Positions 47,976 to 61,271 are shown, numbered from the stretch's first letter. The stretch: DNA of 64,000 bases from Reyranellaceae bacterium (GCA_022844045.1 JALHMM010000006.1:1-64000); one strand, 5' to 3'. Numbers and translations are program-made. Notes: generated from the letters alone by a model not told the origin.

Positions 47976-50462
47976 TCAGCGCGGCCTCGGTCGAACGCGC
48001 GCGGTCGGTTCGGCGATCAAGGGATCGTCGGGCCAGTAGTGCTTGGGATAGCGGCCTTTCAGCTCGGCCTTCACCTCGCGATAGCCGTTGGCCCAGAAGC
48101 TGGCGAGGTCGCGGGTCACCTGTACCGGGCGGCGTGCCGGTGACAGCAGGTGGATCAGCAGTGCCACCTTGCCGCCGGCGACGCGCGGTGTCTGAGCCAG
48201 CCCGAACATTTCCTGCAGGCGCACCGCCAGCACGGGCTCGGCGGGGTTGGTGTAGTCGATCGGCAGGTGCGAGCCGCTGGGCACGTCGATATGTGTCGGC
48301 GCCAGCCGGTCGAGGTCGCGGCGGGCACTCGACGGCAGTAGGCCAGCGAGCGCCGAGGTGAGGTCGACCTGCGTGAGATGAGAACGGCGGGTGATGCCCG
48401 CGAGATAGGGGCCGAGCCAATCATCGAGATCAGCCAGCAGTCGCGCGTCGGACAGGTCCGGCCAGTCCTCGCCGAGGTGATGACGCAGGAAGGCGACGCG
48501 CTGGCGCAGCGAGACGAGGCCGTCGCTCCACGGCAGGCTGCCGAGACCCATGGCGCGCACGCCCTCGATCATCGCCAAGCGCAGGGCCTCGGGATCGGGA
48601 TTGGCCAAGGGCCGATCCTCGAGAACGAGCGCGCCCAACCGGCGTTGCGCGCGCGCTACCACCGCCTGCTCGCGAGCGTCCCAGCGCAGCATCTCGCGGC
48701 GCGCCAAGCGGTCGGCGAAGAGGTCCTCGATATCGCCTGATGTCAGCGGCGCGGCGAGGAAGACGCGGCCATCCTGCTGCGCGCCGTCGAGATCGGCGAT
48801 CGCCAGCCATTCCTCGGCGCCCAGCGGATCGCCCGCCGGCAGCGCCGCGCCGCGTCCGCCGCTCAGCGCGTAGCGGCCATCGCCGTTGGCGCGCCGCCGC
48901 GCGATGCGATCGGGATAGGCCAGCGCGACCAGCCGTCCGGTGTCGCGGCTGTCGACGTCTTCGTCGCGAACGTTCAGGCGACGGCGGAACTCGCGCGCCG
49001 ACTGGCGCACGGCGGCCAGCGTGCCGCGGTCGACCGAGGCGCCGCGCACCGGCCGCTCGGCGTTGAGCACGACATCGACGCGATGGCGCAGATCGGGGTC
49101 GCGTTGGCCCGGCGCGAAGCGCAGCAGATCGCGTTCACCGATCAGCGCCGCCAGCAGGCAGGCGAGCGCGCCACGGCCGCGCAGCAGCATGTGGGCGATG
49201 CGGGGATGCGCGCCGAGCCCGGCCATCTCGCTTCCATGCGGGGTGATGCCGCCATCGTCGTCGATCGCGCCGAGATCGCGCAGCAAGGCGCGTGCTTGCT
49301 CCAGTGCCGCCGTGGGCGGCGGCGTGAGCCAGGGCAGCGCCATCGGATCGCGCGCGCCCCAGGCGGCAAGCTCCAGCGCCAGCGGCGCCAGATCGGCCTC
49401 GAGGATCTCGGGCGTACCAAAGGCTTTCAATCCGCGTTGCGTCGCCTCGCTCCACAGGCGATAGCAGACGCCCGGCTCGAGGCGGCCGGCACGGCCGCGG
49501 CGCTGGTCGGCCGAGGCCTGCGTCACGCGGACGGTCTCCAGCCGCTCCATGCCCGTGCGCGGCGAGAAGCGCGGCACGCGCATGTAGCCGCCGTCAACGA
49601 CGATGCGCACGCCGTCGATGGTCAGGCTGGTCTCGGCGATGGCGGTGGCGAGCACGATCTTGCGCCGACCGGCGGGCGAGGGACGGATCGCGCGATCCTG
49701 CTCGGCCGCTGACAAATCGCCATAGAGCGGCACGATGTCGGTATCCGATGGCAGTGCGTCGCGCAGGCGTTCCTCGACGCGGCGGATCTCGCCGACGCCG
49801 GGCAGGAAGACCAGCGCGCTGCCGCTCTCCTCGGCGATGGCGCGTCGCGTCGTCGAGGCGACGATGTCCTCCAGCCGTCCTTCGGGGTCGCGGTCGAGAT
49901 AGCGCGTCTGCACCGGGAACATGCGGCCGGCGCTTTGGATCACCGGCGCGTCGCCCAGCAGCGCCGCCACCGCCGCGCCGTCGAGCGTCGCCGACATGGC
50001 GAGGACGCGCAGGTCCTCGCGGAGCGCTAGCTGCGCCTCGCGTACCAGCGCCAGCGACAGGTCGGTTTCAAGCCCGCGCTCGTGCAGCTCGTCGAAGATC
50101 ACCAGACCGACGCCGTCGAGCGACGGATCGGCCTGCAGGCGGCGCAGGAAGAGGCCGTCGGTGACGACCTCGATGCGTGTGCTGGATCCGACGCGACTGT
50201 CGAGACGCATGCGATAACCCACCGTGCCGCCGACCTCCTCGCCGAGCGTCTGTGCCATGCGCCGCGCCGCGGCCCGCGCGGCGACGCGGCGCGGCTCCTG
50301 CATGACGATCTTGCGTCCGGCGAGCCAGGGCTGATCGAGCAGTGCCAATGGTACGGCGGTGGTCTTGCCCGCGCCGGGCGGCGCCAACAGCACGGCCGCG
50401 CCACCACGAGCCAGCGCGTCCTTCAGCGCCGGCAGGGCGTCGATGATGGGCAAGTCAGCCAT
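47976..50462 (-). CDS. hrpB: ATP-dependent helicase HrpB
   Basis: The 828-residue DExH-box (DEAH/RHA) helicase has the P-loop LLAPPGAGKTTAVPLAL, DELHERGLETDL (motif II), MSATLDG (motif III), QRRGRAGRLEPGVCYRL (motif VI), a ratchet domain and the HrpB-specific C-terminus with LPSSARRDLDRLAPTHIDVP. Length agrees with HrpB. The ATG at 50462 follows the expected MADLPIIDALPAL start. Role unknown in detail (RNA helicase). The frame is open upstream through a class B repeat, which is not part of the gene. Confidence 0.95.
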   Translation of the reverse strand: MADLPIIDALPALKDALARGGAAVLLAPPGAGKTTAVPLALLDQPWLAGRKIVMQEPRRVAARAAARRMAQTLGEEVGGTVGYRMRLDSRVGSSTRIEVVTDGLFLRRLQADPSLDGVGLVIFDELHERGLETDLSLALVREAQLALREDLRVLAMSATLDGAAVAALLGDAPVIQSAGRMFPVQTRYLDRDPEGRLEDIVASTTRRAIAEESGSALVFLPGVGEIRRVEERLRDALPSDTDIVPLYGDLSAAEQDRAIRPSPAGRRKIVLATAIAETSLTIDGVRIVVDGGYMRVPRFSPRTGMERLETVRVTQASADQRRGRAGRLEPGVCYRLWSEATQRGLKAFGTPEILEADLAPLALELAAWGARDPMALPWLTPPPTAALEQARALLRDLGAIDDDGGITPHGSEMAGLGAHPRIAHMLLRGRGALACLLAALIGERDLLRFAPGQRDPDLRHRVDVVLNAERPVRGASVDRGTLAAVRQSAREFRRRLNVRDEDVDSRDTGRLVALAYPDRIARRRANGDGRYALSGGRGAALPAGDPLGAEEWLAIADLDGAQQDGRVFLAAPLTSGDIEDLFADRLARREMLRWDAREQAVVARAQRRLGALVLEDRPLANPDPEALRLAMIEGVRAMGLGSLPWSDGLVSLRQRVAFLRHHLGEDWPDLSDARLLADLDDWLGPYLAGITRRSHLTQVDLTSALAGLLPSSARRDLDRLAPTHIDVPSGSHLPIDYTNPAEPVLAVRLQEMFGLAQTPRVAGGKVALLIHLLSPARRPVQVTRDLASFWANGYREVKAELKGRYPKHYWPDDPLIAEPTARVRPRPR

Positions 50463-50549
50463 GGCGGACCTTTGAGCAGGCGGCGCCACCTCGTGCAACC
50501 ATGCTAAGGAGGCTGGGCTAATCGCATATGGCGGGTTTGACTTTTGTTT

Positions 50550-50677
50550 TACCTTCCCCCGGAGGGGGAAGGTGCCCGAAGGGCGGATGGGGGATGTCGA
50601 AGACGGACACCGCGTTTGTTGAAACATCCCCCATCCGTCGCGCTGCGCGCGCCACCTTCCCCCTCCGGGGGAAGGTA
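50550..50677 (+). repeat. two-hairpin dispersed repeat, class B copy 3
   Basis: Perfect TA-flanked arms; left core type 1 and right core type 3, inverted relative to the copies at 18321 and 45049. It sits between the divergent hrpB and the EthD gene and so lies in the promoter region of both. Confidence 0.88.
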
Positions 50678-50701
50678 GATTCAAGAGAGGAGGATCTTGC
50701 C

Positions 50702-51085
50702 GTGCCTGCCGTGAAGCTGACGTTCTGCCTGCACCGCCTGCCGCATCTGACGCGGGCTCAGTTTCAAGAATACTGGCTGAACAAGCATGGCCCGCTGGTG
50801 CGCAGCCACGCCAAAGCGCTGGGCATCAGCCGCTACGTCCAGACGCACGCCACCGAAACGCCGTTCGACGCCGGGCTGCGCGGCGCGCGCGGTGCGCCGG
50901 AGCCCTATGACGGCATCGCCGAATTGTGGTGGGACGACGAGGCCGCCTTCGACCGCTCGATGCGCGATGCGGCGGCGCGGGAGGCGGGAAAAATCCTCGT
51001 CGCCGACGAGAAGACTTTCATCGACCTCGCGCGCTCGCCACTATGGGTCAATCGCGAGAACGAGATCGTCAAACGGGGAGACTGA
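50702..51085 (+). CDS. EthD-domain protein
   Basis: This 127-residue ferredoxin-like dimeric protein has KLTFCLHRLPHLTRAQFQEY, WLNKHGPLVRSHA and EPYDGIAELWWDDEAAF, all typical of EthD. The GTG at 50702 has GAGGAGG eight bases upstream. Family members help degrade ethers or bind haem or quinones. It is followed after four bases by the glutamine-synthetase-like gene, so they share a transcript. Confidence 0.8.
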   Translation: MPAVKLTFCLHRLPHLTRAQFQEYWLNKHGPLVRSHAKALGISRYVQTHATETPFDAGLRGARGAPEPYDGIAELWWDDEAAFDRSMRDAAAREAGKILVADEKTFIDLARSPLWVNRENEIVKRGD

Positions 51086-51089
51086 TCGC

Positions 51090-52460
<1,371 letters not shown>

Positions 52461-52471
52461 TTGACGCACAC

Positions 52472-52549
52472 CGTCATCCTGAGCGAAGCGAAGGATCTGG
52501 CGGTGCGCAACCGAGACCGCGAGATGCTTCGCTTCGCTCAGCATGACGG
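52472..52549. repeat. 78-base inverted repeat with CCGTCAT ends
   Basis: Left arm CCGTCATCCTGAGCGAAGC... and right arm ...GCTTCGCTCAGCATGACGG match over 28 bases with two mismatches, around a 22-base centre. This is a known type of dispersed bacterial repeat. It ends six bases before the aldehyde dehydrogenase ATG and supplies the GACGGG that serves as its ribosome site. Confidence 0.75.
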
Positions 52550-52554
52550 GAAAA

Positions 52555-53946
52555 ATGACCACGTTTGATGTTCGTTCGCCGATCGACGGCTCCATCGTCG
52601 CCACCCGGCCGCTGGCAAGCGCTTCCGAGATCGCCGCTGCCGTGTCGGCGGCGCGTGCGGCGCAGCGCGCGTGGCGCGCCGTACCCGTGAGCGAGCGCGC
52701 CGCGCTGGTGCGCCGCTTCGTCGAGGCGATGCAGGCGCGCAAGGACGGCATCGCCCAGGAGCTCACGCGCCAGATGGGCCGGCCGATCCGTTACACGCCG
52801 GGCGAGGTCAACGGCCTGTCGGAGCGCGCCACGACGATGGCGGGGCTGGCGCCGGAGGCGCTTGCCGATATCGCCACATCGCAGAAGGCGGGCTTCACCC
52901 GCTTCATCCGCAAGGATCCGCTGGGCCTCGTCTTCGTCATCGCGCCGTGGAACTACCCCTATCTCACGGCGGTCAACGCGGTGGTGCCGGCGCTGCTCGC
53001 CGGCAATGCGGTGCTGCTGAAGCACTCCAGCCAGACGCCGCTGGTGGCGGAACGCTTCGCCGAGGGCTTCAAGGCCGCCGGCCTGCCCGACGGATTGCTG
53101 CAGGCGCTGCACCTCACGCACGCCGACACCGAGAAGCTGATCGGCTCGCCCGATATCGACTTCGTCTGCTTCACCGGCTCGGTCGAAGGCGGCCACTCGG
53201 TCACGCGCGCGGCGGCCGGGCGCTTCATCGGCTTGGGCCTCGAACTGGGCGGCAAGGATCCCGCCTATGTCCGGCCCGATTGCGATTTCGACCACGCGGT
53301 CGAGAACCTGGTCGATGGCGCTTTCTTCAACTCCGGCCAGAGCTGCTGCGGCATCGAGCGGATCTATGTCCACGAGCGGCTCTATCCGCGCTTCGTCGAT
53401 GCGTTCGTAGCACTCACCAAGCAGTACAAGCTTGGCGATCCACTCGATCCCGAGACGACGCTGGGGCCGATGGTGCGTGCCTCCGCCGCGACCTTTGTGA
53501 GGGAGCAGATCGCCGAGGCGGTGGGCAAGGGCGCGCGCTCGCTGGTCGATCCCAAGAGCTTCGCCACGGATCGCGAGGGCAGCCCGTACATGGCGCCGCA
53601 GGTGCTGCTCGATGTCGATCATTCGATGCGGGTGATGACCGAGGAGAGCTTCGGCCCCGTGGTCGGCATCATGAAGGTCGGCTCCGACGCCGACGCGATC
53701 CAGCTGATGAACGACAGCCCCTATGGCCTGACCGCCGCGGTCTGGACGCGCGACGAGGCGGCCGCCATCCGCATCGGCGATCAGGTCGAGACCGGCACCT
53801 GGTTCATGAACCGCTGCGACTATCTCGACCCCGAACTGGCCTGGACCGGAGTCAAGGACACTGGCCGTGGCTGCACCCTGTCGCGGCTGGGCTTCGACTA
53901 TCTGACGCGGCCGAAATCGTTCCATCTCCGGCATGCGACCGGCTAA
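52555..53946 (+). CDS. NAD(P)-dependent aldehyde dehydrogenase
   Basis: The 463-residue ALDH has N133 (VIAPWNYPYL), E230 (LGLELGGKDP), C264 (FNSGQSCCGIERI) and the ESFGPVVG motif, so all catalytic residues are present. The start ATG 52555 is short-spaced from a GACGGG at the end of a repeat. It follows the glutamine-synthetase-like gene and precedes an Fe-ADH; a glutamylated amine or an alcohol-derived aldehyde may be the substrate. Confidence 0.9.
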   Translation: MTTFDVRSPIDGSIVATRPLASASEIAAAVSAARAAQRAWRAVPVSERAALVRRFVEAMQARKDGIAQELTRQMGRPIRYTPGEVNGLSERATTMAGLAPEALADIATSQKAGFTRFIRKDPLGLVFVIAPWNYPYLTAVNAVVPALLAGNAVLLKHSSQTPLVAERFAEGFKAAGLPDGLLQALHLTHADTEKLIGSPDIDFVCFTGSVEGGHSVTRAAAGRFIGLGLELGGKDPAYVRPDCDFDHAVENLVDGAFFNSGQSCCGIERIYVHERLYPRFVDAFVALTKQYKLGDPLDPETTLGPMVRASAATFVREQIAEAVGKGARSLVDPKSFATDREGSPYMAPQVLLDVDHSMRVMTEESFGPVVGIMKVGSDADAIQLMNDSPYGLTAAVWTRDEAAAIRIGDQVETGTWFMNRCDYLDPELAWTGVKDTGRGCTLSRLGFDYLTRPKSFHLRHATG

Positions 53947-53980
53947 GGTCGGCGCTCCGCATCAGCGTATCCGAGGACCC

Positions 53981-55147
53981 ATGTCAGAGTCGCCCGTCGG
54001 CAACTGGAGCTACCCCACGACCGTGAAGTTCGGCGCGGGGCGCATCAAGGAGTTGGCCGACCATTGCAAGGCCGTGGGCATCTTCAAGCCGCTGCTGGTG
54101 ACCGATCCCGGGCTGGCCGGCCTGCCGATGATCGCCGAGGCGTTCGTGTCACTGGAGAAGGCCGGCGTGCCGGCAGTGATCTTCTCCAAGCTGAAGTCGA
54201 ACCCGGTGGCGCAGAATGTCGAGGACGGCGTCGCCGCCCTGCGTGCGGGTAAGCATGACGGCGTGATCGCCTGGGGCGGTGGCAGCGGACTGGACACCGG
54301 CAAGGTGATCGCCTTCATGGCCGGCCAGAAGCGGCCAATGTGGGATTTCGAGGATATCGGCGACTGGTGGACGCGCGCCGATCCCGACGGGATCCTGCCG
54401 GTGATCGCCGTGCCGACCACCGCGGGCACCGGCTCGGAGACCGGCCGCGCCGGCGTGATCACCGACGAGACCACGCATACCAAGAAGGTGATCTTCCATC
54501 CCAAGATGATGCCGAAGATCGTTATCGCCGATCCCGAGCTCACCGTCGGCCTGCCGCCGCATCTGACGGCGGCGACCGGCATGGATGCGTTCGCGCATTG
54601 CCTCGAAGCCTATTGCGCGCCGGGCTATCACCCTTACGCCGACGGCATCGCCGTCGAGGGCATGCGGCTGGTGAAGGAGTATCTCGAGCGCGCCGTGGCC
54701 GACGGCAAGGACATCGAGGCGCGCGCACATATGCTGGCGGCTTCGCAAATGGGCTCGACCGCGTTCCAGAAGGGGCTGGGCGCCATCCACTCGCTGTCGC
54801 ATCCCGTGGGCGCCGTGCTCGACACGCATCACGGGCTGACCAACGCCGTCGCCATGCCCTATGTGCTGAAGTTCAACCGCGACGCCATCGCCGAGCGCAT
54901 CGCGCGGCTGGCACGCTATCTCGGCCTGGCGCGTGCCGATTTCGACGGCTTCCTCGACTGGGTGCTGCAGCTGCGCCAGCGGTTGAGCATTCCCAACACC
55001 TTCGCCGATCTCGGCGTGACCGAGGAGATGCTCGATCGCTTCGCCGAGATGGCCGCGGTCGATCCCACCGCTGGCGGCAACCCGGTGAAGGCCGGCGTCC
55101 CCGAGATGCGGCAGATGTACGACGCGGCCCTCAATGGCCGGCTGTGA
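53981..55147 (+). CDS. iron-containing alcohol dehydrogenase
   Basis: The 388-residue Fe-ADH has WGGGSGLDTGKVIAFMAG, PTTAGTGSETGRAGVI, ATGMDAFAHCLEAYCAPG and AIHSLSHPVGA with H residues in HHGLTNAVAMP. GAGGA lies close before ATG 53981. It resembles the enzyme at 42330 but is clearly a different paralogue. Probably co-transcribed with the aldehyde dehydrogenase. Confidence 0.9.
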   Translation: MSESPVGNWSYPTTVKFGAGRIKELADHCKAVGIFKPLLVTDPGLAGLPMIAEAFVSLEKAGVPAVIFSKLKSNPVAQNVEDGVAALRAGKHDGVIAWGGGSGLDTGKVIAFMAGQKRPMWDFEDIGDWWTRADPDGILPVIAVPTTAGTGSETGRAGVITDETTHTKKVIFHPKMMPKIVIADPELTVGLPPHLTAATGMDAFAHCLEAYCAPGYHPYADGIAVEGMRLVKEYLERAVADGKDIEARAHMLAASQMGSTAFQKGLGAIHSLSHPVGAVLDTHHGLTNAVAMPYVLKFNRDAIAERIARLARYLGLARADFDGFLDWVLQLRQRLSIPNTFADLGVTEEMLDRFAEMAAVDPTAGGNPVKAGVPEMRQMYDAALNGRL

Positions 55148-55154
55148 TGTGTTC

Positions 55155-55284
55155 TACCTTCCCCCGGAGGGGGAAGGTGCCCGAAGGGCGGATGGGGGAT
55201 GTCGAAGACGGACTCCTCCGTTCGGCTTCGACATCCCCCATCCGTCGCGCTTCGCGCGCCACCTTCCCCCTCCGGGGGAAGGTA
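55155..55284 (+). repeat. two-hairpin dispersed repeat, class B copy 4
   Basis: Perfect arms with TA ends; left core type 1, right core type 3 (complement of GGCGCGCGAAGCGCGACGG). It occupies nearly the entire gap between the Fe-ADH and the FAD/GcvT gene, both read rightward. Confidence 0.88.
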
Positions 55285-55297
55285 GAGTTGGAAGCCC

Positions 55298-57760
55298 ATG
55301 ACCGACACTCCTCCCGCATTCCCGACGCAGGCGCGCGTCGTCATCATCGGTGGCGGCATCGTCGGCTGCTCGGTGGCCTATCATCTGACGCAGCTTGGCT
55401 GGAAAGACGTCGTGCTGATCGAGAAGGGCCGGCTGTCGAGCGGCACGACCTGGCACGCCGCCGGCCTCGTCGGTCAGCTGAGAACGCATCCCAGCATGAC
55501 CCGGCTGATTCGTTACTCGACGGATCTCTACGCGCGGCTGGAGGAAGAGACCGGACTCGCCACCGGCTGGAAGCAATGCGGCAGCCTCACCGTGGCGCGC
55601 ACGCCGGAGCGCATGACCTTGCTCAAGCGCGTCGCGGCGATGGCCAAGGCGCAGAACGTGACCTGCGACCTGCTGACACCGGAAGAAGCCGGCAAGCTCT
55701 ACCCGATCATGCGCACCGACGATCTGGTCGGCGCGGCCTGGCTGCCGGGCGACGGCAAGGCCAATCCCGCCGATATCACCCAGGCGCTGGCGCGCGGCGC
55801 GCGGCGCGGCGGCACGCGCATCTTCGAGCAGACCAAGGTGACGTCGATCCACGTGAAGGATGGCCGCGCCATGGGCGTGTCGACCGACAAGGGCGATATC
55901 GCCGCCGAGGTGGTCGTGAACTGCGGCGGGCAATGGGCGCGCGAGATCGGCCGCATGGTCGGCGTCACCGTGCCGCTGTTCTCCTGCGAGCACATGTACA
56001 TCGTGACGGAGCGCATTGGGGGCGTGCAGCCAGATCTGCCCTGCCTGCGCGATCCCGACGGCTACATCTATTTCAAGGAAGAGGTCGGCGGCCTGCTGAT
56101 GGGCGGCTTCGAGCCCGAGGCCAAGCCGTGGGCGCAGGCCTTCAACATCCCCGAGCCGTTCGAATTCCAGCTCCTGCCCGACGACTGGGACCAGTTCCAG
56201 ATCCTGATGGAAAACGCGCTGATCCGCGTGCCGGTGCTTGAGAAGACCGGCACCAAGCGCTTCATCAACGGGCCCGAGAGCTTCACCGCCGACAACAACT
56301 ACATCCTGGGCGAAGCGCCGGAGCTGAAGAACTTCTTCGTCGCCGCCGGCTTCAACTCCATGGGTATCGCCAGCGCCGGCGGCGCCGGCAAGGCGCTGGC
56401 GGAGTGGATCGTCAACGGCGATCCGACGCTCGATCTGTGGCCGGTCGACATCCGCCGCTTCGCGCGCTTCAACGCCAACGAGCAGTGGCTCAAGGCGCGC
56501 GTCGCCGAGGTGCTGGGCCTGCACTACAAGATGCCGTGGCCCAACCGTGAGCTCGAGACCGCGCGCCCGTTGCGCCGCTCGCCGCTCTACGATCGGCTGA
56601 AGGCGCGCGGCGCCTCGTTCGGCTCGAAGATGGGATGGGAGCGGCCGAACTGGTTCGCGACCCCCGGCCAGTCGACCGCGCTGGAGTATGGCTGGGCGCG
56701 GCAGAACTGGTTCGCCGCCAACGCGCGCGAGCATCGCGCGGCGCGCGAGGGCGTGGCGATCTTCGACCAGAGCTCGTTCTCCAAGCTGTTGCTGCAGGGC
56801 CGCGACGCCGAGGCGGCGCTGCAGCATCTGTGCGCCAACGACATGGCCGTGCCGGTGGGCACCTCGGTCTATACCGGCGTGCTCAACCTGCGCGGCGGCT
56901 TCGAGTCCGATCTCACGGTGCAGCGCCTGGCGCGCGATCGCTTCATGCTGGTCACCGGCTCGTCGCAGACCACGCGCGACTCCGACTGGCTGGTGAAGCA
57001 CATGCCGGAGAACGTGCACGCCGTGCTGACCGATGTCACCGGCGCCTGGGCGGTGATCTCTGTCATGGGTCCGAAGGCGCGCGATCTGCTGACGCGCGTC
57101 AGCCGCGCCGATCTCAGCGATGCCGGCTTCCCGTTCGGCACCTGCCGCGACATCGATGTCGGCTTGGCCACCGTGCTGGCGGTGCGCCGCACCTATGTCG
57201 GCGAGCTGGGCTGGGAACTCTACACGCCGGTGGAGATGGCGGCCTCGGTCTACGACACCTTGCGCGAGGCGGGCGAGGCGTTGGGCCTGATCGACGCCGG
57301 CTACTACACCATCGAGTCGCTGCGGCTGGAGAAGGGCTATCGCGCCTGGGGCCGCGAGCTGACGCCCGAGCACACGCCGTACGAGGCTGGGCTGGGCTTC
57401 GCGGTGAAGCTCGACAAGACGACGCCGTTCATCGGTCAGGAGGCGCTGCGCGGCCTGCGCGGCAAACCGCTGTCACGGCGTTGCGTCTCGATCACATTGG
57501 CCGACAGCGGTCCTATCGCGCAAAGCGGCGAGTTGCTGCTGCGCGACGGCAAGCCGGCCGGCGAGACGACCTCGGCCGCCTACGGCCATACCTTGGGCCG
57601 CACCGCGCTACTGGGCTACGCCCACAACAACGGCCAGCCGGTCGACGCCGCGTTCCTGTCGTCGGGCAACTGGGAGGTCGACATCGCCGGAGACCGCTGC
57701 GCCTGCACCGTCTCACTGAAGGCGCCCTACGACCCCGACGGCAAGCGCACGCGGATGTAG
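55298..57760 (+). CDS. dimethylglycine/sarcosine-dehydrogenase-like FAD oxidoreductase with GcvT domains
   Basis: The 820-residue protein combines a DAO-type FAD domain (VVIIGGGIVGCSVAYHL; SGTTWHAAGLVGQLR with H53 at the site of covalent flavin in mitochondrial relatives) with a linker and a C-terminal GcvT-like folate-binding part (FDQSSFSKLLLQG, GVLNLRGGFESDLTVQ, YVGELGWELYTPVEM). It would demethylate dimethylglycine, sarcosine or a similar N-methyl amine and pass the one-carbon unit to tetrahydrofolate. Same family as the partial gene at the right end of the window. Confidence 0.88.
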   Translation: MTDTPPAFPTQARVVIIGGGIVGCSVAYHLTQLGWKDVVLIEKGRLSSGTTWHAAGLVGQLRTHPSMTRLIRYSTDLYARLEEETGLATGWKQCGSLTVARTPERMTLLKRVAAMAKAQNVTCDLLTPEEAGKLYPIMRTDDLVGAAWLPGDGKANPADITQALARGARRGGTRIFEQTKVTSIHVKDGRAMGVSTDKGDIAAEVVVNCGGQWAREIGRMVGVTVPLFSCEHMYIVTERIGGVQPDLPCLRDPDGYIYFKEEVGGLLMGGFEPEAKPWAQAFNIPEPFEFQLLPDDWDQFQILMENALIRVPVLEKTGTKRFINGPESFTADNNYILGEAPELKNFFVAAGFNSMGIASAGGAGKALAEWIVNGDPTLDLWPVDIRRFARFNANEQWLKARVAEVLGLHYKMPWPNRELETARPLRRSPLYDRLKARGASFGSKMGWERPNWFATPGQSTALEYGWARQNWFAANAREHRAAREGVAIFDQSSFSKLLLQGRDAEAALQHLCANDMAVPVGTSVYTGVLNLRGGFESDLTVQRLARDRFMLVTGSSQTTRDSDWLVKHMPENVHAVLTDVTGAWAVISVMGPKARDLLTRVSRADLSDAGFPFGTCRDIDVGLATVLAVRRTYVGELGWELYTPVEMAASVYDTLREAGEALGLIDAGYYTIESLRLEKGYRAWGRELTPEHTPYEAGLGFAVKLDKTTPFIGQEALRGLRGKPLSRRCVSITLADSGPIAQSGELLLRDGKPAGETTSAAYGHTLGRTALLGYAHNNGQPVDAAFLSSGNWEVDIAGDRCACTVSLKAPYDPDGKRTRM

Positions 57761-57767
57761 GCTTCTT

Positions 57768-57891
57768 TACCTTCCCCCGGAGGGGGAAGGTGGCGCGTAG
57801 CGACGGATGGGGGATGCCTCAACGCGCTCGGTGTTCGTCTTCGACATCCCCCATCCGCCCTTCGGGCACCTTCCCCCTCCGGGGGAAGGTA
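57768..57891 (+). repeat. two-hairpin dispersed repeat, class B copy 5
   Basis: Perfect arms; left core type 3 (GGCGCGTAGCGACGGATG), right core type 1. It begins eight bases after the FAD/GcvT gene and overlaps the 3' end of the convergent LysR gene, supplying its last codons and stop. Confidence 0.88.
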
Positions 57892-58748
57892 GATTGCTCG
57901 GCGACCTCGAAGAACTGGCGCACCGGATCGAGCCGACGGCGTTCGGCGAGGCAGACCGCGAACTCGCCGACCTCCATGTCGGCGCCGGCGATGTCGAGGG
58001 CGCGGAAGCGGGCGTCTGCGCCGAACTCGCTCTCGAACACCACGCCGATGCCGAAGCCCGCGGCCACGGCCTCGCGCACGCCCTCGCGGCTCTCGACCTC
58101 GACCAGCACGCCCGGCCGCACATCGGCCTCGGCGAGGCGCTGCTCGAAGACCTCGCGGGTGATCGAGCCGCGTTCGCGCAGCACAAGGTCCTGTGCCGCC
58201 AGCCGCGCCAGCTCGACGCGCCGCAGCCGCGCCCAGGCGTGACGGCGCGGCACGAAGAGGATCAGCCGGTCCTGGCGGATACGGCGGCAGATGAGGCGCG
58301 GGTCGGAGGTCGGTCGCGCCATCACCCCGACATCGGTCTCGTGGTCGAGCACCTGGCGCAGCACCTCGTCGGAGTTGCCGATGCGCAGCGCGAAGGTGAA
58401 GCCCGGTCGCGCGCGGCGGATACCGGCCAGCGCCGGCATCACGTGGTAGGCCGAGTCGGCGCCGACGCGCAGATGGCCGCCGGCCAGGGCCGCGCCGCCG
58501 GCGATGGTCGCGGCGGCTTCGTCGTACACGGCAAAAAGCCGCCGGGTGACGTCGTGCAGCCGCCGTCCGGCCTCGGTCAGCTCGACGCGCCGGCCGACGC
58601 GGCGGAACAGCGCCACGCCCGACTCGCTCTCCAGCCCACGGACCTGCGCCGACAGGGTCGGCTGGCTGACGCGCGCGGCACGCGCGGCGGGCGAATAGCC
58701 GCCGGCATCGGCCACGAGGTGGAAGGCGCGCAGCTGGGTGAAATTCAT
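57819..58748 (-). CDS. LysR family transcriptional regulator of the AEP genes
   Basis: This 309-residue LTTR has an N-terminal helix-turn-helix (MNFTQLRAFHLVADAGGYS, VSQPTLSAQVRGLE) and a substrate-binding domain. It is divergent from phnW, the usual location of regulators for 2-aminoethylphosphonate catabolism. The last 26 or so residues (after FFEVAEQ) are encoded by a class B repeat, so the original C-terminus was altered or the repeat simply replaced the stop. It would act on the AT-rich site at 58747-58800. Confidence 0.87.
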   Translation of the reverse strand: MNFTQLRAFHLVADAGGYSPAARAARVSQPTLSAQVRGLESESGVALFRRVGRRVELTEAGRRLHDVTRRLFAVYDEAAATIAGGAALAGGHLRVGADSAYHVMPALAGIRRARPGFTFALRIGNSDEVLRQVLDHETDVGVMARPTSDPRLICRRIRQDRLILFVPRRHAWARLRRVELARLAAQDLVLRERGSITREVFEQRLAEADVRPGVLVEVESREGVREAVAAGFGIGVVFESEFGADARFRALDIAGADMEVGEFAVCLAERRRLDPVRQFFEVAEQSTFPRRGKVPEGRMGDVEDEHRAR

Positions 58749-58800
58749 CTATCGTTCATCTCTATGAGATAGATACAAAATATATAGTAGACCGATAGAT
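58747..58800. promoter_or_regulatory. LysR-type operator and divergent promoter for phnW
   Basis: ATCTATC (58747-58753) and GATAGAT (58768-58774, repeated at 58794-58800) give an inverted and a direct repeat. ATCTC-TAT-GAGAT (58758-58770) is a perfect palindrome. The strip ACAAAATATATAG between them is unusually AT-rich and may hold the -10 region. Fits the paired sites of LysR regulators. Confidence 0.55.
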
Positions 58801-58843
58801 GTCACGCCGCCATCCTGCCCCTGACCCAATCGAGAGGATGTCC

Positions 58844-61266
<2,423 letters not shown>

Positions 61267-61271
61267 GTTTT

